Notes: generated by a model from the sequence alone, not told the origin. DNA of 64,000 nucleotides from an uncultured Clostridia bacterium (GCA_910583755.1 CAJTZO010000003.1:56681-120680); one strand, 5' to 3'; numbered from the stretch's first letter, positions 17,112-25,996 are shown. Program-made: numbers and translations.

Positions 17112-17387
17112 TTACTTATTTACGGCATCTTTTAATGCTTTTCCTGCTTTAAATCTTGGAGATTTTGATGCTGGAATAGGCATTGCTTCTCCTGTTTGTG
17201 GATTTCTGCCTTCTCTTGCAGCTCTTTCTGCTACATCAAATGTACCAAAACCTACTAATTGTACTTTTCCATTGCTTGCTAATTCGTTTGTAACCACTTC
17301 TTCAAATGCTTTTAATACTTTTTCCGTATCTTTTTTACTCATTTCAGCTTTTTCAGCCATTGCTGCAACTAATTCGGATTTATTCAT
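17112..17387 (-). CDS. hup: HU-family nucleoid protein
   Basis: Histone-like DNA-binding protein of 91 residues, a dimer that bends DNA. Begins MNKSELVAAMAEKAEMSKKD and has the beta-arm signature GFGTFDVAERAAREGRNP with the Pro at the arm tip, then FKAGKALKDAVNK. ATG with AAGGAGGAC upstream. Follows mazG by 24 bases. Secure. Confidence 0.97.
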   Translation of the reverse strand: MNKSELVAAMAEKAEMSKKDTEKVLKAFEEVVTNELASNGKVQLVGFGTFDVAERAAREGRNPQTGEAMPIPASKSPRFKAGKALKDAVNK

Positions 17388-17411
17388 ATTTTGTCCTCCT
17401 TGTAAAAAAAG

Positions 17412-18200
17412 TTATTCTTCTGTTGGACTTTTGCTGTGCTTTGCTTGCAACCAGAACAGTTCCAACTCCTCCAGAGTCATGTCAGAAAGACTTTTTTTGT
17501 CCATCAGAGCATTTTGCTCGACACACTCAAATCTATTTATAAACTTTTTCACAGCTTTTGTCAAGGCAAACTCTGGATTTAATTGTAAAAATCTTGAGAT
17601 ATTTACGATTGAAAACAATAAATCCCCTAATTCTTCCTCTTGACGCTTTTGTGATTGGGAAAAGGTTTCTTCCAATTCTTGTAATTCTTCTTTTACTTTT
17701 TCCATTGCCTGCTGAATATTTTCAAAGTCAAAGCCAACCTCTTTTGCTTTTTTTTGCACTTTTTTTGCTTTGGTAAGTGCGGGAAGTGCATCTGGTATTT
17801 TTTTCATAGCTTCTGTCTGTGTCTGATATTTTTTTTCTTTTTTCTTAATTTGTTCCCAATTTTGTAAAACCTTCTCAGGGGTATCTGCTTTTTCTGTACC
17901 AAAAACATGCGGATGTCTGTGTATCATTTTTTCGCTAATAGCTGTAATTACATCTGATAAGTCGAAATTTTTTTGCTCTTCCTCAATTTGTGCATGAAAC
18001 ACTACTTGTAAAAGGACATCTCCTAATTCCTCTTTTAAATTTTCGGTATCATTGTGATTAATTGCCTCTACAACTTCATAGGCTTCTTCCAGCATTGCTT
18101 CCCGCAATGTTTCGTGGGTTTGTATCCTATCCCATGCACAGCCGTTTTCTGCACGCAATCGTTTTATAATTTCCTTTAAATCTTCCAGCGTATATTTCAA
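17412..18200 (-). CDS. mazG: Nucleoside triphosphate pyrophosphohydrolase MazG
   Basis: House-cleaning NTP pyrophosphatase of 263 residues. Start set at the TTG at 18200 before KYTLEDLKEI, because AGGAGG lies seven bases upstream; the open frame runs 92 codons further but is only antisense to nfnA. Two MazG domains are visible: residues about 15-120 (ENGCAWDRIQTHETLREAML, EEAYEVVEAI, EELGDVLLQVVFHA) and about 165-255 (EELQELEE, EEELGDLLFSIVNI), with the EExxE...EExxD metal pattern. Divergent from nfnA. Confidence 0.95.
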   Translation of the reverse strand: MKYTLEDLKEIIKRLRAENGCAWDRIQTHETLREAMLEEAYEVVEAINHNDTENLKEELGDVLLQVVFHAQIEEEQKNFDLSDVITAISEKMIHRHPHVFGTEKADTPEKVLQNWEQIKKKEKKYQTQTEAMKKIPDALPALTKAKKVQKKAKEVGFDFENIQQAMEKVKEELQELEETFSQSQKRQEEELGDLLFSIVNISRFLQLNPEFALTKAVKKFINRFECVEQNALMDKKSLSDMTLEELELFWLQAKHSKSPTEE

Positions 18201-18233
18201 AACGATTCCTCCTAAATCTAGCAATATTAACAG

Positions 18234-18261
18234 TTGATAAATCAAACGTTTATGGTATAAT
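18234..18261 (+). promoter_or_regulatory. Promoter for nfnAB
   Basis: TTGATA, 16-base spacer, TATAAT with an upstream TGG (extended -10). Start codon of nfnA is about 70 bases downstream, preceded by AAAAGGAGAAGGAG. Confidence 0.65.
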
Positions 18262-18330
18262 TGTAACAAATTTCTTTTAAAAAACAATATATTCTTTTTT
18301 AAAAGCTCAAAAAAAGGAGAAGGAGATAGT

Positions 18331-19173
18331 ATGTTTAAAATCATCAAGAAAAAAGAATTAAACGAAGCAGTTACCCTGCTTGAAATTGAAGCACCTTTTG
18401 TTGCAAAAAAAGCAAAAGCAGGACAATTTATTATTTTTAGAGTAGATGAATATAGCGAAAGAGTCCCTTTGACCATTGCAGACTATAATAGAGAAAAAGG
18501 AACGGTTACAGTTATTTTTCAAAAAGTTGGATTATCAACAAAACTGTTGGCTGCAAAAGAAGAAGGAGAAAGTATTACAGACTTTGTAGGTCCGCTGGGT
18601 GTTCCTACAGAGTATGAAAATTTTAAAAAAGTCGCGGTTATCGGTGGTGGTGTGGGCTGTGCAATAGCTTACCCTCAAGCAAAAGCGTTACATACATTAG
18701 GAATAGAAGTAGATGTAATTGTTGGTTTTAGAAATAAAGATATTGTGATATTGGAAGAAGAAATGAAAGCTGTTTCCAGTCATTATTATTTAACAACAGA
18801 TGATGGTTCTTATGGAGAAAAGGGATTTGTTACAGATAAATTGAAATCTTTGATTGATGCAGGAAATCAATATGATGCTGTGATTGCGATTGGTCCAATT
18901 CCTATGATGAAATTTGTTAGTCTAACAACAAAACCTTATGGCATCAAAACGATTGTGAGCTTAAATCCAATTATGATTGATGGTACTGGTATGTGTGGTG
19001 GATGTCGTGTGACTGTAGGCGGTAAAATTAAATTTGCTTGTGTAGATGGTCCTGACTTTGATGGACATGAAGTAGATTTTGATGAACTAATGAACCGAAA
19101 TTCTATTTATAAACAAAGAGAAGCAGAAGAAGCAGAAACACATATTTGCCGCTTAACCGGTGAAAAACGATAA
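18331..19173 (+). CDS. nfnA: NADH-dependent ferredoxin:NADP+ oxidoreductase, small subunit (NfnA)
   Basis: Flavoprotein of 280 residues in the cytosolic NfnAB complex, which uses NADPH to reduce both NAD+ and ferredoxin, or the reverse. FAD/NAD-binding reductase fold: AGQFIIFRV and ERVPLTIADYN for FAD, VAVIGGGVGCAIAYPQAKAL for nucleotide, and a C-terminal [2Fe-2S] site GTGMCGGCRV...FACVDGPDFDGH. The next gene is the large subunit, 53 bases on. Sulfide dehydrogenase or glutamate-synthase annotations of the same pair are older names. Strong by pairing. Confidence 0.93.
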   Translation: MFKIIKKKELNEAVTLLEIEAPFVAKKAKAGQFIIFRVDEYSERVPLTIADYNREKGTVTVIFQKVGLSTKLLAAKEEGESITDFVGPLGVPTEYENFKKVAVIGGGVGCAIAYPQAKALHTLGIEVDVIVGFRNKDIVILEEEMKAVSSHYYLTTDDGSYGEKGFVTDKLKSLIDAGNQYDAVIAIGPIPMMKFVSLTTKPYGIKTIVSLNPIMIDGTGMCGGCRVTVGGKIKFACVDGPDFDGHEVDFDELMNRNSIYKQREAEEAETHICRLTGEKR

Positions 19174-19226
19174 AAGATAGAAATAGAATAGTGTTTTGCG
19201 AGTTTACAAAAAAGGAGATATCAAAT

Positions 19227-20618
19227 ATGCCTAATATGAATATGGAAAAAATGAAAATGCCAGAGCAGGCTCCAGAAATTAGAAATAAAAATTTTAAAGA
19301 GGTAGCACTTGGATATACTGCTGAAATGGCAATAGAAGAAGCACAACGCTGTTTAAACTGTAAACATAAACCTTGTGTTTCAGGTTGTCCTGTCAATGTC
19401 AGAATCCCAGAATTTATTGCAGAGGTGGCAAAGGGCGATTTTTTAAAAGCGTATGAAGTGATTACTACAACAAATGCATTGCCAGCGGTATGTGGTAGAG
19501 TTTGTCCACAAGAAAGTCAATGTGAATCAAAATGTGTAAGAGGCTTAAAAGGAGAACCAGTGGCTATTGGAAGATTAGAACGTTTTGTTGCAGACTGGTA
19601 TATGGAACATCATGGGGATGTTATGCCTCAAAAACCAGCTTCTAATGGCAAAAAAGTAGCAATTATTGGCTCTGGTCCGTCTGGACTTGCCTGTGCTGGA
19701 GATTTGGCAAAATTAGGCTATGAAGTAACAATTTTTGAAGCATTTCATACTGCTGGTGGTGTGCTAGTTTATGGTATTCCGGAGTTCAGGCTACCAAAAG
19801 CAATTGTACAAAAAGAAATTGACAAGCTTTCTGCAATGGGTGTTAAGGTTATGACAAATATGGTTATTGGAAAAGTGCTTTCTATTGATGAACTAATAGA
19901 AGATATGAATTTTGATGCTGTTTTTATTGGTTCTGGTGCGGGGCTTCCTTCTTTTATGGGTATTGAAGGAGAAGCTTTAGTGGGCGTTTATTCTGCAAAT
20001 GAATACTTAACACGTATCAATTTAATGAAGGCTTATATAGAGGAATATGACACACCTATCAAACAAAGTAAAGCAGTTGCTGTTGTAGGAGGTGGCAATG
20101 TTGCAATGGACGCTGCAAGATGTGCAAAAAGATTGGGGGCAGAACATGTCTATATTGTATATCGTCGTTCTGAGGTAGAAATGCCTGCTCGTTTAGAAGA
20201 AATACATCATGCAAAAGAAGAAGGGATTGAGTTTCACCTTTTGAGAAATCCTGTCAAAATAGTAAATGATGGAAGCGGAAAAGTTGCTGGTATGGAATGT
20301 CAAGTGATGGAATTAGGTGAACCTGATGCAAGTGGTAGAAGAAGACCTGTTGCAGTAGAAGGTTCTAATTATGTTTTAGATGTGGATACTGTTGTTATGT
20401 CCATTGGAACATCTCCAAATCCTTTGATTAGAAGTACCACAAAGGGATTAGAAACAAACAAAAAAGGTTGTCTTGTTGTCAATGAAGAAACCAATCAAAC
20501 AACAAGAGAAGGAATTTATGCTGGTGGAGATGCGGTGACGGGTGCTGCAACAGTTATCCTTGCTATGGGTGCAGGTAAAAAAGCGGCTGCGGCTATTCAT
20601 GAATCTTTAAAGGCTTAA
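19227..20618 (+). CDS. nfnB: NADH-dependent ferredoxin:NADP+ oxidoreductase, large subunit (NfnB)
   Basis: 463 residues, homologous to glutamate synthase small chain. ATG at 19227 follows AAAGGAGATATC; the frame opens at 19191. N-terminal cysteine motifs for two [4Fe-4S] clusters: CLNCKHKPCVSGCPV and CGRVCPQESQCESKCVRG. Two dinucleotide folds follow: VAIIGSGPSGLACAGDLAKL and AVVGGGNVAMDAARCAKRLG, then the closing IYAGGDAVTGAATVILAMGAG. With nfnA it links NADPH, NADH and ferredoxin pools, as expected for a fermenting anaerobe. Confidence 0.93.
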   Translation: MPNMNMEKMKMPEQAPEIRNKNFKEVALGYTAEMAIEEAQRCLNCKHKPCVSGCPVNVRIPEFIAEVAKGDFLKAYEVITTTNALPAVCGRVCPQESQCESKCVRGLKGEPVAIGRLERFVADWYMEHHGDVMPQKPASNGKKVAIIGSGPSGLACAGDLAKLGYEVTIFEAFHTAGGVLVYGIPEFRLPKAIVQKEIDKLSAMGVKVMTNMVIGKVLSIDELIEDMNFDAVFIGSGAGLPSFMGIEGEALVGVYSANEYLTRINLMKAYIEEYDTPIKQSKAVAVVGGGNVAMDAARCAKRLGAEHVYIVYRRSEVEMPARLEEIHHAKEEGIEFHLLRNPVKIVNDGSGKVAGMECQVMELGEPDASGRRRPVAVEGSNYVLDVDTVVMSIGTSPNPLIRSTTKGLETNKKGCLVVNEETNQTTREGIYAGGDAVTGAATVILAMGAGKKAAAAIHESLKA

Positions 20619-20780
20619 ATCCTTGAGACTCTGTTTCAAACTTTGCCAACTTTCTTGAAAGGAAGCTGAACAAAGAACTTTTATACAAAAACTAATATTT
20701 TTGCTTCAACTTATCAATAAAATTCTGTAGAGAAAGTTTTTGTAAGAGTTTGGAAACAAAGTTCCTAAGGTATTATTGAA
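20619..20780. repeat. Degenerate remnant of the dispersed repeat
   Basis: The spacer after nfnB has CCTTGAGACTCTG, TTTCTTGAAAGGAAG, AAAGAACTTTTATACAAAAACT and TTATCAATAAAATTCTG in an order that recalls the dispersed repeat modules, but well diverged and without the intact ends. No gene is seen. Confidence 0.35.
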
Positions 20781-20788
20781 AAAGAAGA

Positions 20789-21040
20789 ATGGTTATGAGT
20801 ATTGAAAAGACTAAAATTATAATGAAAAAATATACGATTTATGAACATATTGGTAATTTATCTTATCCTAATAATGGTTGGACAAAAGAATTAAATTTTA
20901 TTTCATGGGAAGATAGAGAGCCTGTTTATGATATAAGAACATGGAATACAGACCATACAAAATATGGACAAGGTGTTACAATAACATCAGGACAGATGGT
21001 AGTATTGAAGGAATTGCTTCAAAAAAGAAATGTGTTTTAA
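20789..21040 (+). CDS. YdbC/PC4-like single-stranded-DNA-binding protein
   Basis: Small protein of up to 83 residues. The core ELNFISWEDREPVYDIRTWN, then HTKYGQGVTITSGQMVVLKELL, matches bacterial YdbC proteins, which share the PC4 coactivator fold and bind single-stranded nucleic acid (the W-x-x-R-x-P-x-Y-D-I-R-x-W signature). Start uncertain: ATG at 20789, 20795 or 20822; ribosome sites are weak. The stop is 14 bases before the next gene's start, suggesting coupling. Role unknown; family recognition from motif. Confidence 0.78.
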   Translation: MVMSIEKTKIIMKKYTIYEHIGNLSYPNNGWTKELNFISWEDREPVYDIRTWNTDHTKYGQGVTITSGQMVVLKELLQKRNVF

Positions 21041-21054
21041 GGGAGGTTTTGCTG

Positions 21055-21522
21055 ATGAGAAGAAAAGATAGAGAAATAACAGAAAAACAAGAAATATTTC
21101 ATATTATTAAAAAGTGTGATGTATGTCGCCTTGCTTTTTTTGATGAAAAATTCCCTTATATAGTACCACTTAATTTTGGTGTAACATTAGAAGATGACAC
21201 CATTACACTTTATTTTCATGGTGCAGATGTAGGCAAAAAAATGGAACTGCTAGAAAAAAATAATGCAGTTGCTTTTGAATTTGATAGCAGTCATAAACTT
21301 GTAGAAGGAGAAAAAGCCTGCAATTATACAATGAAATATGAAAGTGTATGTGGAACGGGATATTTGGAAAAACTACCACAAGAGCAAAAATTACAAGCAT
21401 TTACTGTCATTATGAAACAATATACAGATAAAAAACAACTTTCTTTTCGTCCAGAAGCATTGGAAGCAACAGCAGTATTAAAATTAACAGTAAATGAAAT
21501 TACTGGAAAACAAAACGCTTAA
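21055..21522 (+). CDS. Pyridoxamine 5'-phosphate oxidase-fold protein (NimA-like)
   Basis: 155 residues. ATG at 21055 with AAGGGAGG upstream; a longer frame from 20941 overlaps the PC4-like gene. The split-barrel flavin fold is indicated by MRRKDREITEKQEIFHIIKK, CRLAFFDEKFPYIVPLNFG, TLYFHGADVGKKMELL, AVAFEFDSSHKLV and YESVCGTGYLEKL. This is the pattern of nitroimidazole-reductase-related and uncharacterised FMN-binding proteins. Possible cofactor FMN or heme. Between the PC4-like and MBL genes on the same strand. Confidence 0.88.
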   Translation: MRRKDREITEKQEIFHIIKKCDVCRLAFFDEKFPYIVPLNFGVTLEDDTITLYFHGADVGKKMELLEKNNAVAFEFDSSHKLVEGEKACNYTMKYESVCGTGYLEKLPQEQKLQAFTVIMKQYTDKKQLSFRPEALEATAVLKLTVNEITGKQNA

Positions 21523-21542
21523 TTGATAAAGGAGAAAAAAAT

Positions 21543-22151
21543 ATGGAAATCAAAATACTAGAAATGGGTTACATTGGAACAAATTGTTATGTGGTATCTG
21601 ACGAACAAAAAAATTGTGCTATTATAGACTGTGATGGTGATACTACAGCACTTTACAGCTATATTGACCAAAATGATTTAAACCCTACACATATACTGCT
21701 TACACATGGACATTTTGACCATATTGGTGCAGTAGAAGAAGTACAAGAAAAATATGGCTGTTTGGTATGTGCTTGTGAGAAAGAAATACCATTACTTGCT
21801 TCTCCAGAATTAAATGCTTCTAATATGTCACATAGACCTTTAAGTCTTACCCCAGATGTCACAGTAAAAGAAGGAGACAGTGTTACAGTAGGAGACTTGG
21901 AATTTAAAGTTATGGAAACACCCGGACATACAGAAGGCAGTATTTGTTTTGTGATAGCAAATACAATCTTTTCTGGAGATACCTTGTTTTTAGGTTCTTG
22001 CGGTAGAGTAGATTTTCCAACTGGTGACGCAAAAACAATGATGGATTCTTTAAAAAGATTAAAAAATTTAGAAGGTGATTATGTTGTTTATCCCGGACAT
22101 GGTCCTTCTACAACATTGGAATATGAAAGAAAAACAAATCCTTTTATGTAA
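21543..22151 (+). CDS. MBL-fold metallohydrolase (glyoxalase II-like)
   Basis: 202-residue cytosolic metallo-beta-lactamase-fold hydrolase. Metal motif THGHFDHIGAV at about residues 58-68, then TPGHTEGSICF, SGDTLFLGSCGRVDFPTGD and YPGHGPSTT. The size and the FLGSCGR motif are typical of the short glyoxalase-II-like group in Firmicutes. ATG with AAAGGAGAAA upstream. Ends the plus-strand run with a strong terminator. Confidence 0.92.
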   Translation: MEIKILEMGYIGTNCYVVSDEQKNCAIIDCDGDTTALYSYIDQNDLNPTHILLTHGHFDHIGAVEEVQEKYGCLVCACEKEIPLLASPELNASNMSHRPLSLTPDVTVKEGDSVTVGDLEFKVMETPGHTEGSICFVIANTIFSGDTLFLGSCGRVDFPTGDAKTMMDSLKRLKNLEGDYVVYPGHGPSTTLEYERKTNPFM

Positions 22152-22158
22152 ATAATCA

Positions 22159-22209
22159 AAAAACCTTGAGAGTAGTTTTTGTTTTATTCTCTCAAGGTCT
22201 TTTTGATTT
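22159..22209 (+). terminator. Intrinsic terminator after MBL gene
   Basis: Stem CCTTGAGAG / CTCTCAAGG (22164-22197) enclosed by AATCAAAAA / TTTTTGATT, so symmetrical for both strands. Confidence 0.85.
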
Positions 22210-22248
22210 GTTTTTTTGCCTCCTCAAAAGAAGAAAGGAAAGTTAGGT

Positions 22249-23736
22249 ATGCAAAAATATATTATGGCACTAGACCAAGGTACTACAAGCTGTCGTTGCA
22301 TTTTGTTTGATAAGAAAGGAAATATCATTAGTATGGCCCAAAAAGAATATACACAATATTATCCACAGCCGGGTTGGGTAGAGCATGACCCAAACGAAAT
22401 TTATCAAACACAGATAGAAGTTGCGAAACAGGCACTTTTTCGTATTGGTGCAACGTATCAAAATATTTCTGCCATTGGCATTACAAATCAAAGGGAAACA
22501 ACAATTTTGTGGGATAAAGATACAGGAGAACCAGTATATCCTGCTATTGTATGGCAATGCAGACGTACTGCATCTTATGCGGATATGCTAATCAAAAAAG
22601 GATTGTCAGATAGTTTTCGTCAAAAGACGGGATTACTTATAGATGCTTATTTTTCTGCTACAAAAATACACTGGATATTAGAAAATGTTCCCCAAGCAAA
22701 AGAAAAAGCACAAAAAGGAAAATTGTTGTTTGGCACAACGGATAGTTGGTTAATATGGAAGTTGACCGATGGTGCAGTTCATGCAACAGATTATTCCAAT
22801 GCTTCCCGTACCATGTTATTTAATATCAATACCCTAGAGTGGGATAAGGAGATTTTACAAGAGTTAGAAATCCCACAATCTTTATTGCCAAAAGTTTGCC
22901 CTTCTAGTTTTCACTTTGGAGATACAACATTATTTGGAGGTGTTATTCCTATTGCAGGGGTTGCAGGTGACCAACAAGCTGCTTTATTTGGACAAAATTG
23001 TTTTACAGCGGGCAATACAAAAAATACCTATGGAACAGGTTGCTTTCTTTTAATGAATACAGGAGAAAAGCCAGTTTTTTCGACACATGGGCTTTTGACT
23101 ACGATTGCATGGGGAATAGAAGATACAGTTACCTATGCGTTGGAAGGTTCTGTTTTTACAGCAGGGGCAGCAATTCAATGGTTAAGGGATAACATGCATA
23201 TGATTCAAACAGCACCAGAATCTGAAAAAATAGCACAACAGGTAGAAGATACCAATGGTGTTTATTTTGTACCAGCATTTGCGGGACTAGGTGCACCTTA
23301 TTGGGATTCTTATGCAAGAGGTGTTATCATTGGATTGACTGCGGGGGTTCATTCCAATCACATTGTACGTGCTACCTTGGAATCTCTTGCCTATCAAACT
23401 TATGATGTGTTAAAAGCAATGGAAGAGGATTCTCATATTGCATTACATTCCTTAAAAGTAGATGGTGGTGCTTGTGCAAATGATTTTATTATGCAGTTTC
23501 AGTCAGATATTGTTAACGTACCAATAGACCGCCCTGCTTGTATTGAAACAACAGCATTAGGTGCTGCTTATTTTGCTGGATTATATGTTGGTTATTGGAA
23601 AAACAAGGAGGATATTTGCAAAAATAGAGAAATAGAAAAAACTTTTTATCCTACTATGTCACAAGAATTACGAGCTGAAAAATTAAAAGGTTGGCATAGA
23701 GCAGTAAAAGCAACTTTGGGTTTTGAGAAACATTAA
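22249..23736 (+). CDS. glpK: Glycerol kinase
   Basis: ATP-dependent glycerol phosphorylation in the cytosol; 495 residues, the usual length. ATG at 22249 has AGAAAGGAAAG upstream; the frame opens at 22216. FGGY-kinase marks: YIMALDQGTTSCRCILFD, GITNQRETTILWD, WQCRRT, GVAGDQQAALFGQ, NTYGTGCFLLMNTG and DGGACANDFIMQFQSDI. No glpF or glpD next to it. Secure. Confidence 0.97.
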   Translation: MQKYIMALDQGTTSCRCILFDKKGNIISMAQKEYTQYYPQPGWVEHDPNEIYQTQIEVAKQALFRIGATYQNISAIGITNQRETTILWDKDTGEPVYPAIVWQCRRTASYADMLIKKGLSDSFRQKTGLLIDAYFSATKIHWILENVPQAKEKAQKGKLLFGTTDSWLIWKLTDGAVHATDYSNASRTMLFNINTLEWDKEILQELEIPQSLLPKVCPSSFHFGDTTLFGGVIPIAGVAGDQQAALFGQNCFTAGNTKNTYGTGCFLLMNTGEKPVFSTHGLLTTIAWGIEDTVTYALEGSVFTAGAAIQWLRDNMHMIQTAPESEKIAQQVEDTNGVYFVPAFAGLGAPYWDSYARGVIIGLTAGVHSNHIVRATLESLAYQTYDVLKAMEEDSHIALHSLKVDGGACANDFIMQFQSDIVNVPIDRPACIETTALGAAYFAGLYVGYWKNKEDICKNREIEKTFYPTMSQELRAEKLKGWHRAVKATLGFEKH

Positions 23737-23844
23737 GACAAAGAATTTTGCTATAGCACTCACCAAAGAACAGAATATGCACTGTGTAATAGCGCAATGG
23801 TTTGGAGATAGGGATAGATATTAAAAAATAAAATACCATAAAAA

Positions 23845-23868
23845 AGCGACAGTGTTTTTGCTGTCGCT
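23845..23868 (-). terminator. Hairpin between glpK and yjdF, terminator on minus strand
   Basis: Eight-bp stem AGCGACAG / CTGTCGCT with an 8-base loop. On the minus strand it is followed by TTTTTTATGG, so it can end yjdF transcription. The dispersed repeat copy C abuts it two bases away. Confidence 0.65.
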
Positions 23869-23869
23869 T

Positions 23870-24064
23870 GAGCTTGCCAAAAAACCTTGAGGGCTAGCCC
23901 TCAAACTCCTAATTCTTTCTTGGAAGAAAGAGTCAAAGAACCTTAATACAAAACTAGTGTTTCGCGAAAAAGATTGATTTTATAAAGAAAAATGCTAGTT
24001 TTTCCATGAAAGTTTTTTGCCTTGCTTTTTATTTAAAAAAGAGAGTGGCTTTATTAACAGGCTG
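23870..24064 (+). repeat. Dispersed MITE-like repeat, copy C
   Basis: About 195 bp beginning GAGCTTGCCAA and ending TTAACAGGCTG. Internal palindromes TTGAGGGCTAGCCCTCAA and TTCTTTCTTGGAAGAAAGAG are intact; the central GTGGGT module is lost. The left end lies against the hairpin at 23845-23868 and the right end against the yjdF stop codon. Together with 23737-23844, which shows no gene, it fills the glpK-yjdF spacer. Confidence 0.7.
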
Positions 24065-24066
24065 AT

Positions 24067-24474
24067 TTAATGTCCTTTTCTTTTTTGTTTCTTTTTTTGC
24101 TGTTTTTGCTCAAAATGTTTTTGTTCTAAGATTTTTTTCTTTTCTTTTTGTTTTTCTTTTCGTTCTATTTTATGTAACGCTCTTTGTTGTTGTAATGCCT
24201 GCTGTGATTTTGTACCAATTCCTTTTGGCTGTGTTTCTTTTTTAATCTTTCTTTGCAAACGTTTATAATTTATGATAATTGGCTTTTGTTTTATAGCAAC
24301 TTCTTTACTAAAGGAAAGTTTTATAAAATTTGTGTTTAGAAATTCTAATACTTCTTTGTCCTTGGGTTCTGCTCCAAAAATGATAATTGCGACGGATAGT
24401 TTCTTTTTTTCTTCTCTTTCATAAATTCCCTTCCAAAAAGGTGCTTCAAAAAATACAGTAAATGTTGCTTTCAT
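24067..24474 (-). CDS. yjdF: YjdF-family protein (DUF2992)
   Basis: 135 residues. The start ATG at 24474 has AAAGGAGG upstream. The N-terminus MKATFTVFFEAPFWKGIYER, then KLSVAIIIFGAEPKDKEVLEFL, is the YjdF signature; the C-terminal third is a long run of Lys/Gln/Glu likely to form a basic helix. In Bacillus and Clostridia this gene is controlled by the yjdF riboswitch, which binds azaaromatic compounds; a matching leader is present here. The biochemical role is unknown, perhaps handling or resisting such compounds. Confidence 0.9.
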   Translation of the reverse strand: MKATFTVFFEAPFWKGIYEREEKKKLSVAIIIFGAEPKDKEVLEFLNTNFIKLSFSKEVAIKQKPIIINYKRLQRKIKKETQPKGIGTKSQQALQQQRALHKIERKEKQKEKKKILEQKHFEQKQQKKKQKRKGH

Positions 24475-24481
24475 TGTTCTT

Positions 24482-24600
24482 CCTCCTTTGATAAACAAAG
24501 GAAGGACGACCTATGTGCCAAATGCACAGGCGAGGAAGGCTACTGACAGTTAATTTAACTGCACAGGGACTACCAACCCTGTTGTGTTTTTACCTTTGTA
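24482..24600 (-). ncRNA. yjdF-type riboswitch leader
   Basis: A structured minus-strand leader of about 115 bases fills the space between the upstream MBL gene stop and yjdF. Visible stems are AACAGGGTTGGTAGTCCCTGT, GCAGTTAAATTAACTGT and CCTGTGCATTTGGCACATAGG, followed by CCTTTG-TTTAT-CAAAGG, whose right arm covers the AAAGGAGG ribosome site. That implies control of translation. The class is assigned from gene context plus the leader's size and complexity; the consensus could not be checked by a covariance model. Confidence 0.75.
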
Positions 24601-24603
24601 AGT

Positions 24604-25308
24604 TTATTTCTTTTTTTTCGTTTCACAGCGGCAAGAATTTGTGGAAATATACCCCATATTTGTTTTGTACTGCACTTTTGTCCATCTTATCAATGTGTTT
24701 TGCCTAAAAATTGGTTTACCATGTCCCATATAAATGACGGCAGCATCACTTTGACAAATATTATGAAAACTGCGTTCCATCTCTAATTTATTGTAATAAA
24801 GGCAAGGCTTTAAAAAAGGGGTAAAATGCATCATAGCATCTCCTACAAAAAATTCTTTGTTTGGTGTCCAAATTCCAACAGACCCTTCTGTATGTCCTGA
24901 TAAAGTAAAAATTCTACCTTTTACGCCATATTCTTCTAAACGCTGTCCATGTGTTACAAAAATATCTGGTTCAAAAAAAGGAACTGGCTTTTGATGTTTT
25001 ACTTTTTGGCACATCGCAAGTCCAAGTGGTGTAACGGCAGACATTTTTTGTGCAGAAGGCTGTTGGATGAGGGGGTAGTCTTTTTGGTGCATTGCAACAG
25101 GAATATGCAGTTTTTCCGCAATATATTTTGTGCAGGCAATATGGTCTGTATGACCATGTGTAAGAAGGAGTAAACTAATGTTTTTGTGTTTTATTGTTTC
25201 CAAAAGTGCAACTGCATAATGTTCTGGACAAGTATCAATTAAAATAGCATACTTTTCACCAGAAAGGACATAACAGTTGTTTATACCAAATCTAAACAAT
25301 TCTACCAA
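24604..25308 (-). CDS. MBL-fold metallohydrolase
   Basis: 234 residues, metallo-beta-lactamase fold. LLTHGHTDHIACTKYI carries the HxHxDH site; HTEGSVGIW, FFVGDAMM and YMGHGKPI provide the remaining ligands. TTG start with AAAAGGAG upstream. The C-terminal 30 residues are basic and Cys-rich (NSCRCETKKKK) and not part of the usual domain; they overlap the start of the yjdF leader. Substrate unknown. Confidence 0.88.
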   Translation of the reverse strand: MVELFRFGINNCYVLSGEKYAILIDTCPEHYAVALLETIKHKNISLLLLTHGHTDHIACTKYIAEKLHIPVAMHQKDYPLIQQPSAQKMSAVTPLGLAMCQKVKHQKPVPFFEPDIFVTHGQRLEEYGVKGRIFTLSGHTEGSVGIWTPNKEFFVGDAMMHFTPFLKPCLYYNKLEMERSFHNICQSDAAVIYMGHGKPIFRQNTLIRWTKVQYKTNMGYISTNSCRCETKKKK

Positions 25309-25331
25309 GCAACAACACTCCTTTTAGATGA

Positions 25332-25847
25332 TTATTTTGTAGTGCTGCCAAAACCACCATTTCGTATTTCTTGGGCATCATCATCCATTGTAATGCCATA
25401 TTCTACAAAAATCCCCTGCATAAACCCTGTTTTTTGTGGCATAGAAAGCGTTTTTCCTTCGTTGCTGTCATTGGTCATTTTTGCAAAAATATGTCCCTCG
25501 TTTTCAGAAAAATAATAGTCACTATCAATAATTCCTACTGTATTATTTAATTGCAAGCGATATTGAAAGCCAAAACTGCTACGTGGATAACATTTTAATA
25601 CCCAACCTTCTTTTATTTGTACTCGAATTCCAGTTGGAAATTTGATTGTTTGTTGTGGTGAAAGAGTAAAAGAAACAGGTGCAAAAAAATCATATCCAGC
25701 GGAACCCTTCGTTGCACGAGAAGGTAACAAAATGCTGTCATAAATTTGCTGACATTCTTTTTCTGTTGCCTTTTCAAATGTATTTTGCCAATCTTTCAAA
25801 AACTGTGCAAAACTAACTTTTTCAAACTTTGCTACTTTTTTCATCAT
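25332..25847 (-). CDS. dut: dUTP diphosphatase-like protein
   Basis: Trimeric dUTPase fold, 171 residues; hydrolyses dUTP to dUMP and keeps uracil out of DNA. Five motifs are visible: KGSAGYDFFAP (I), YPRSSFGFQYR (II), NTVGIIDSDYYF (III), GFMQGIF near IV, and the C-terminal RNGGFGSTTK (V), the P-loop-like arm that closes the site. An N-terminal extension of about 35 residues precedes motif I. ATG with AAAGGAGGAA upstream. Confidence 0.92.
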   Translation of the reverse strand: MMKKVAKFEKVSFAQFLKDWQNTFEKATEKECQQIYDSILLPSRATKGSAGYDFFAPVSFTLSPQQTIKFPTGIRVQIKEGWVLKCYPRSSFGFQYRLQLNNTVGIIDSDYYFSENEGHIFAKMTNDSNEGKTLSMPQKTGFMQGIFVEYGITMDDDAQEIRNGGFGSTTK

Positions 25848-25996
25848 TTCCTCCTTAAAAGATTAAGACCTTAAGGATAAAGTCCCCAAATTCCTATAAA
25901 CTCTTTTGGAAAACTTCGTTTTCCTATCCGTAAACAGAACAGATTTTTTGTAATAGTCTTTTGCTGCTGTTCAACTACAATAACTATAAAAGTTAA

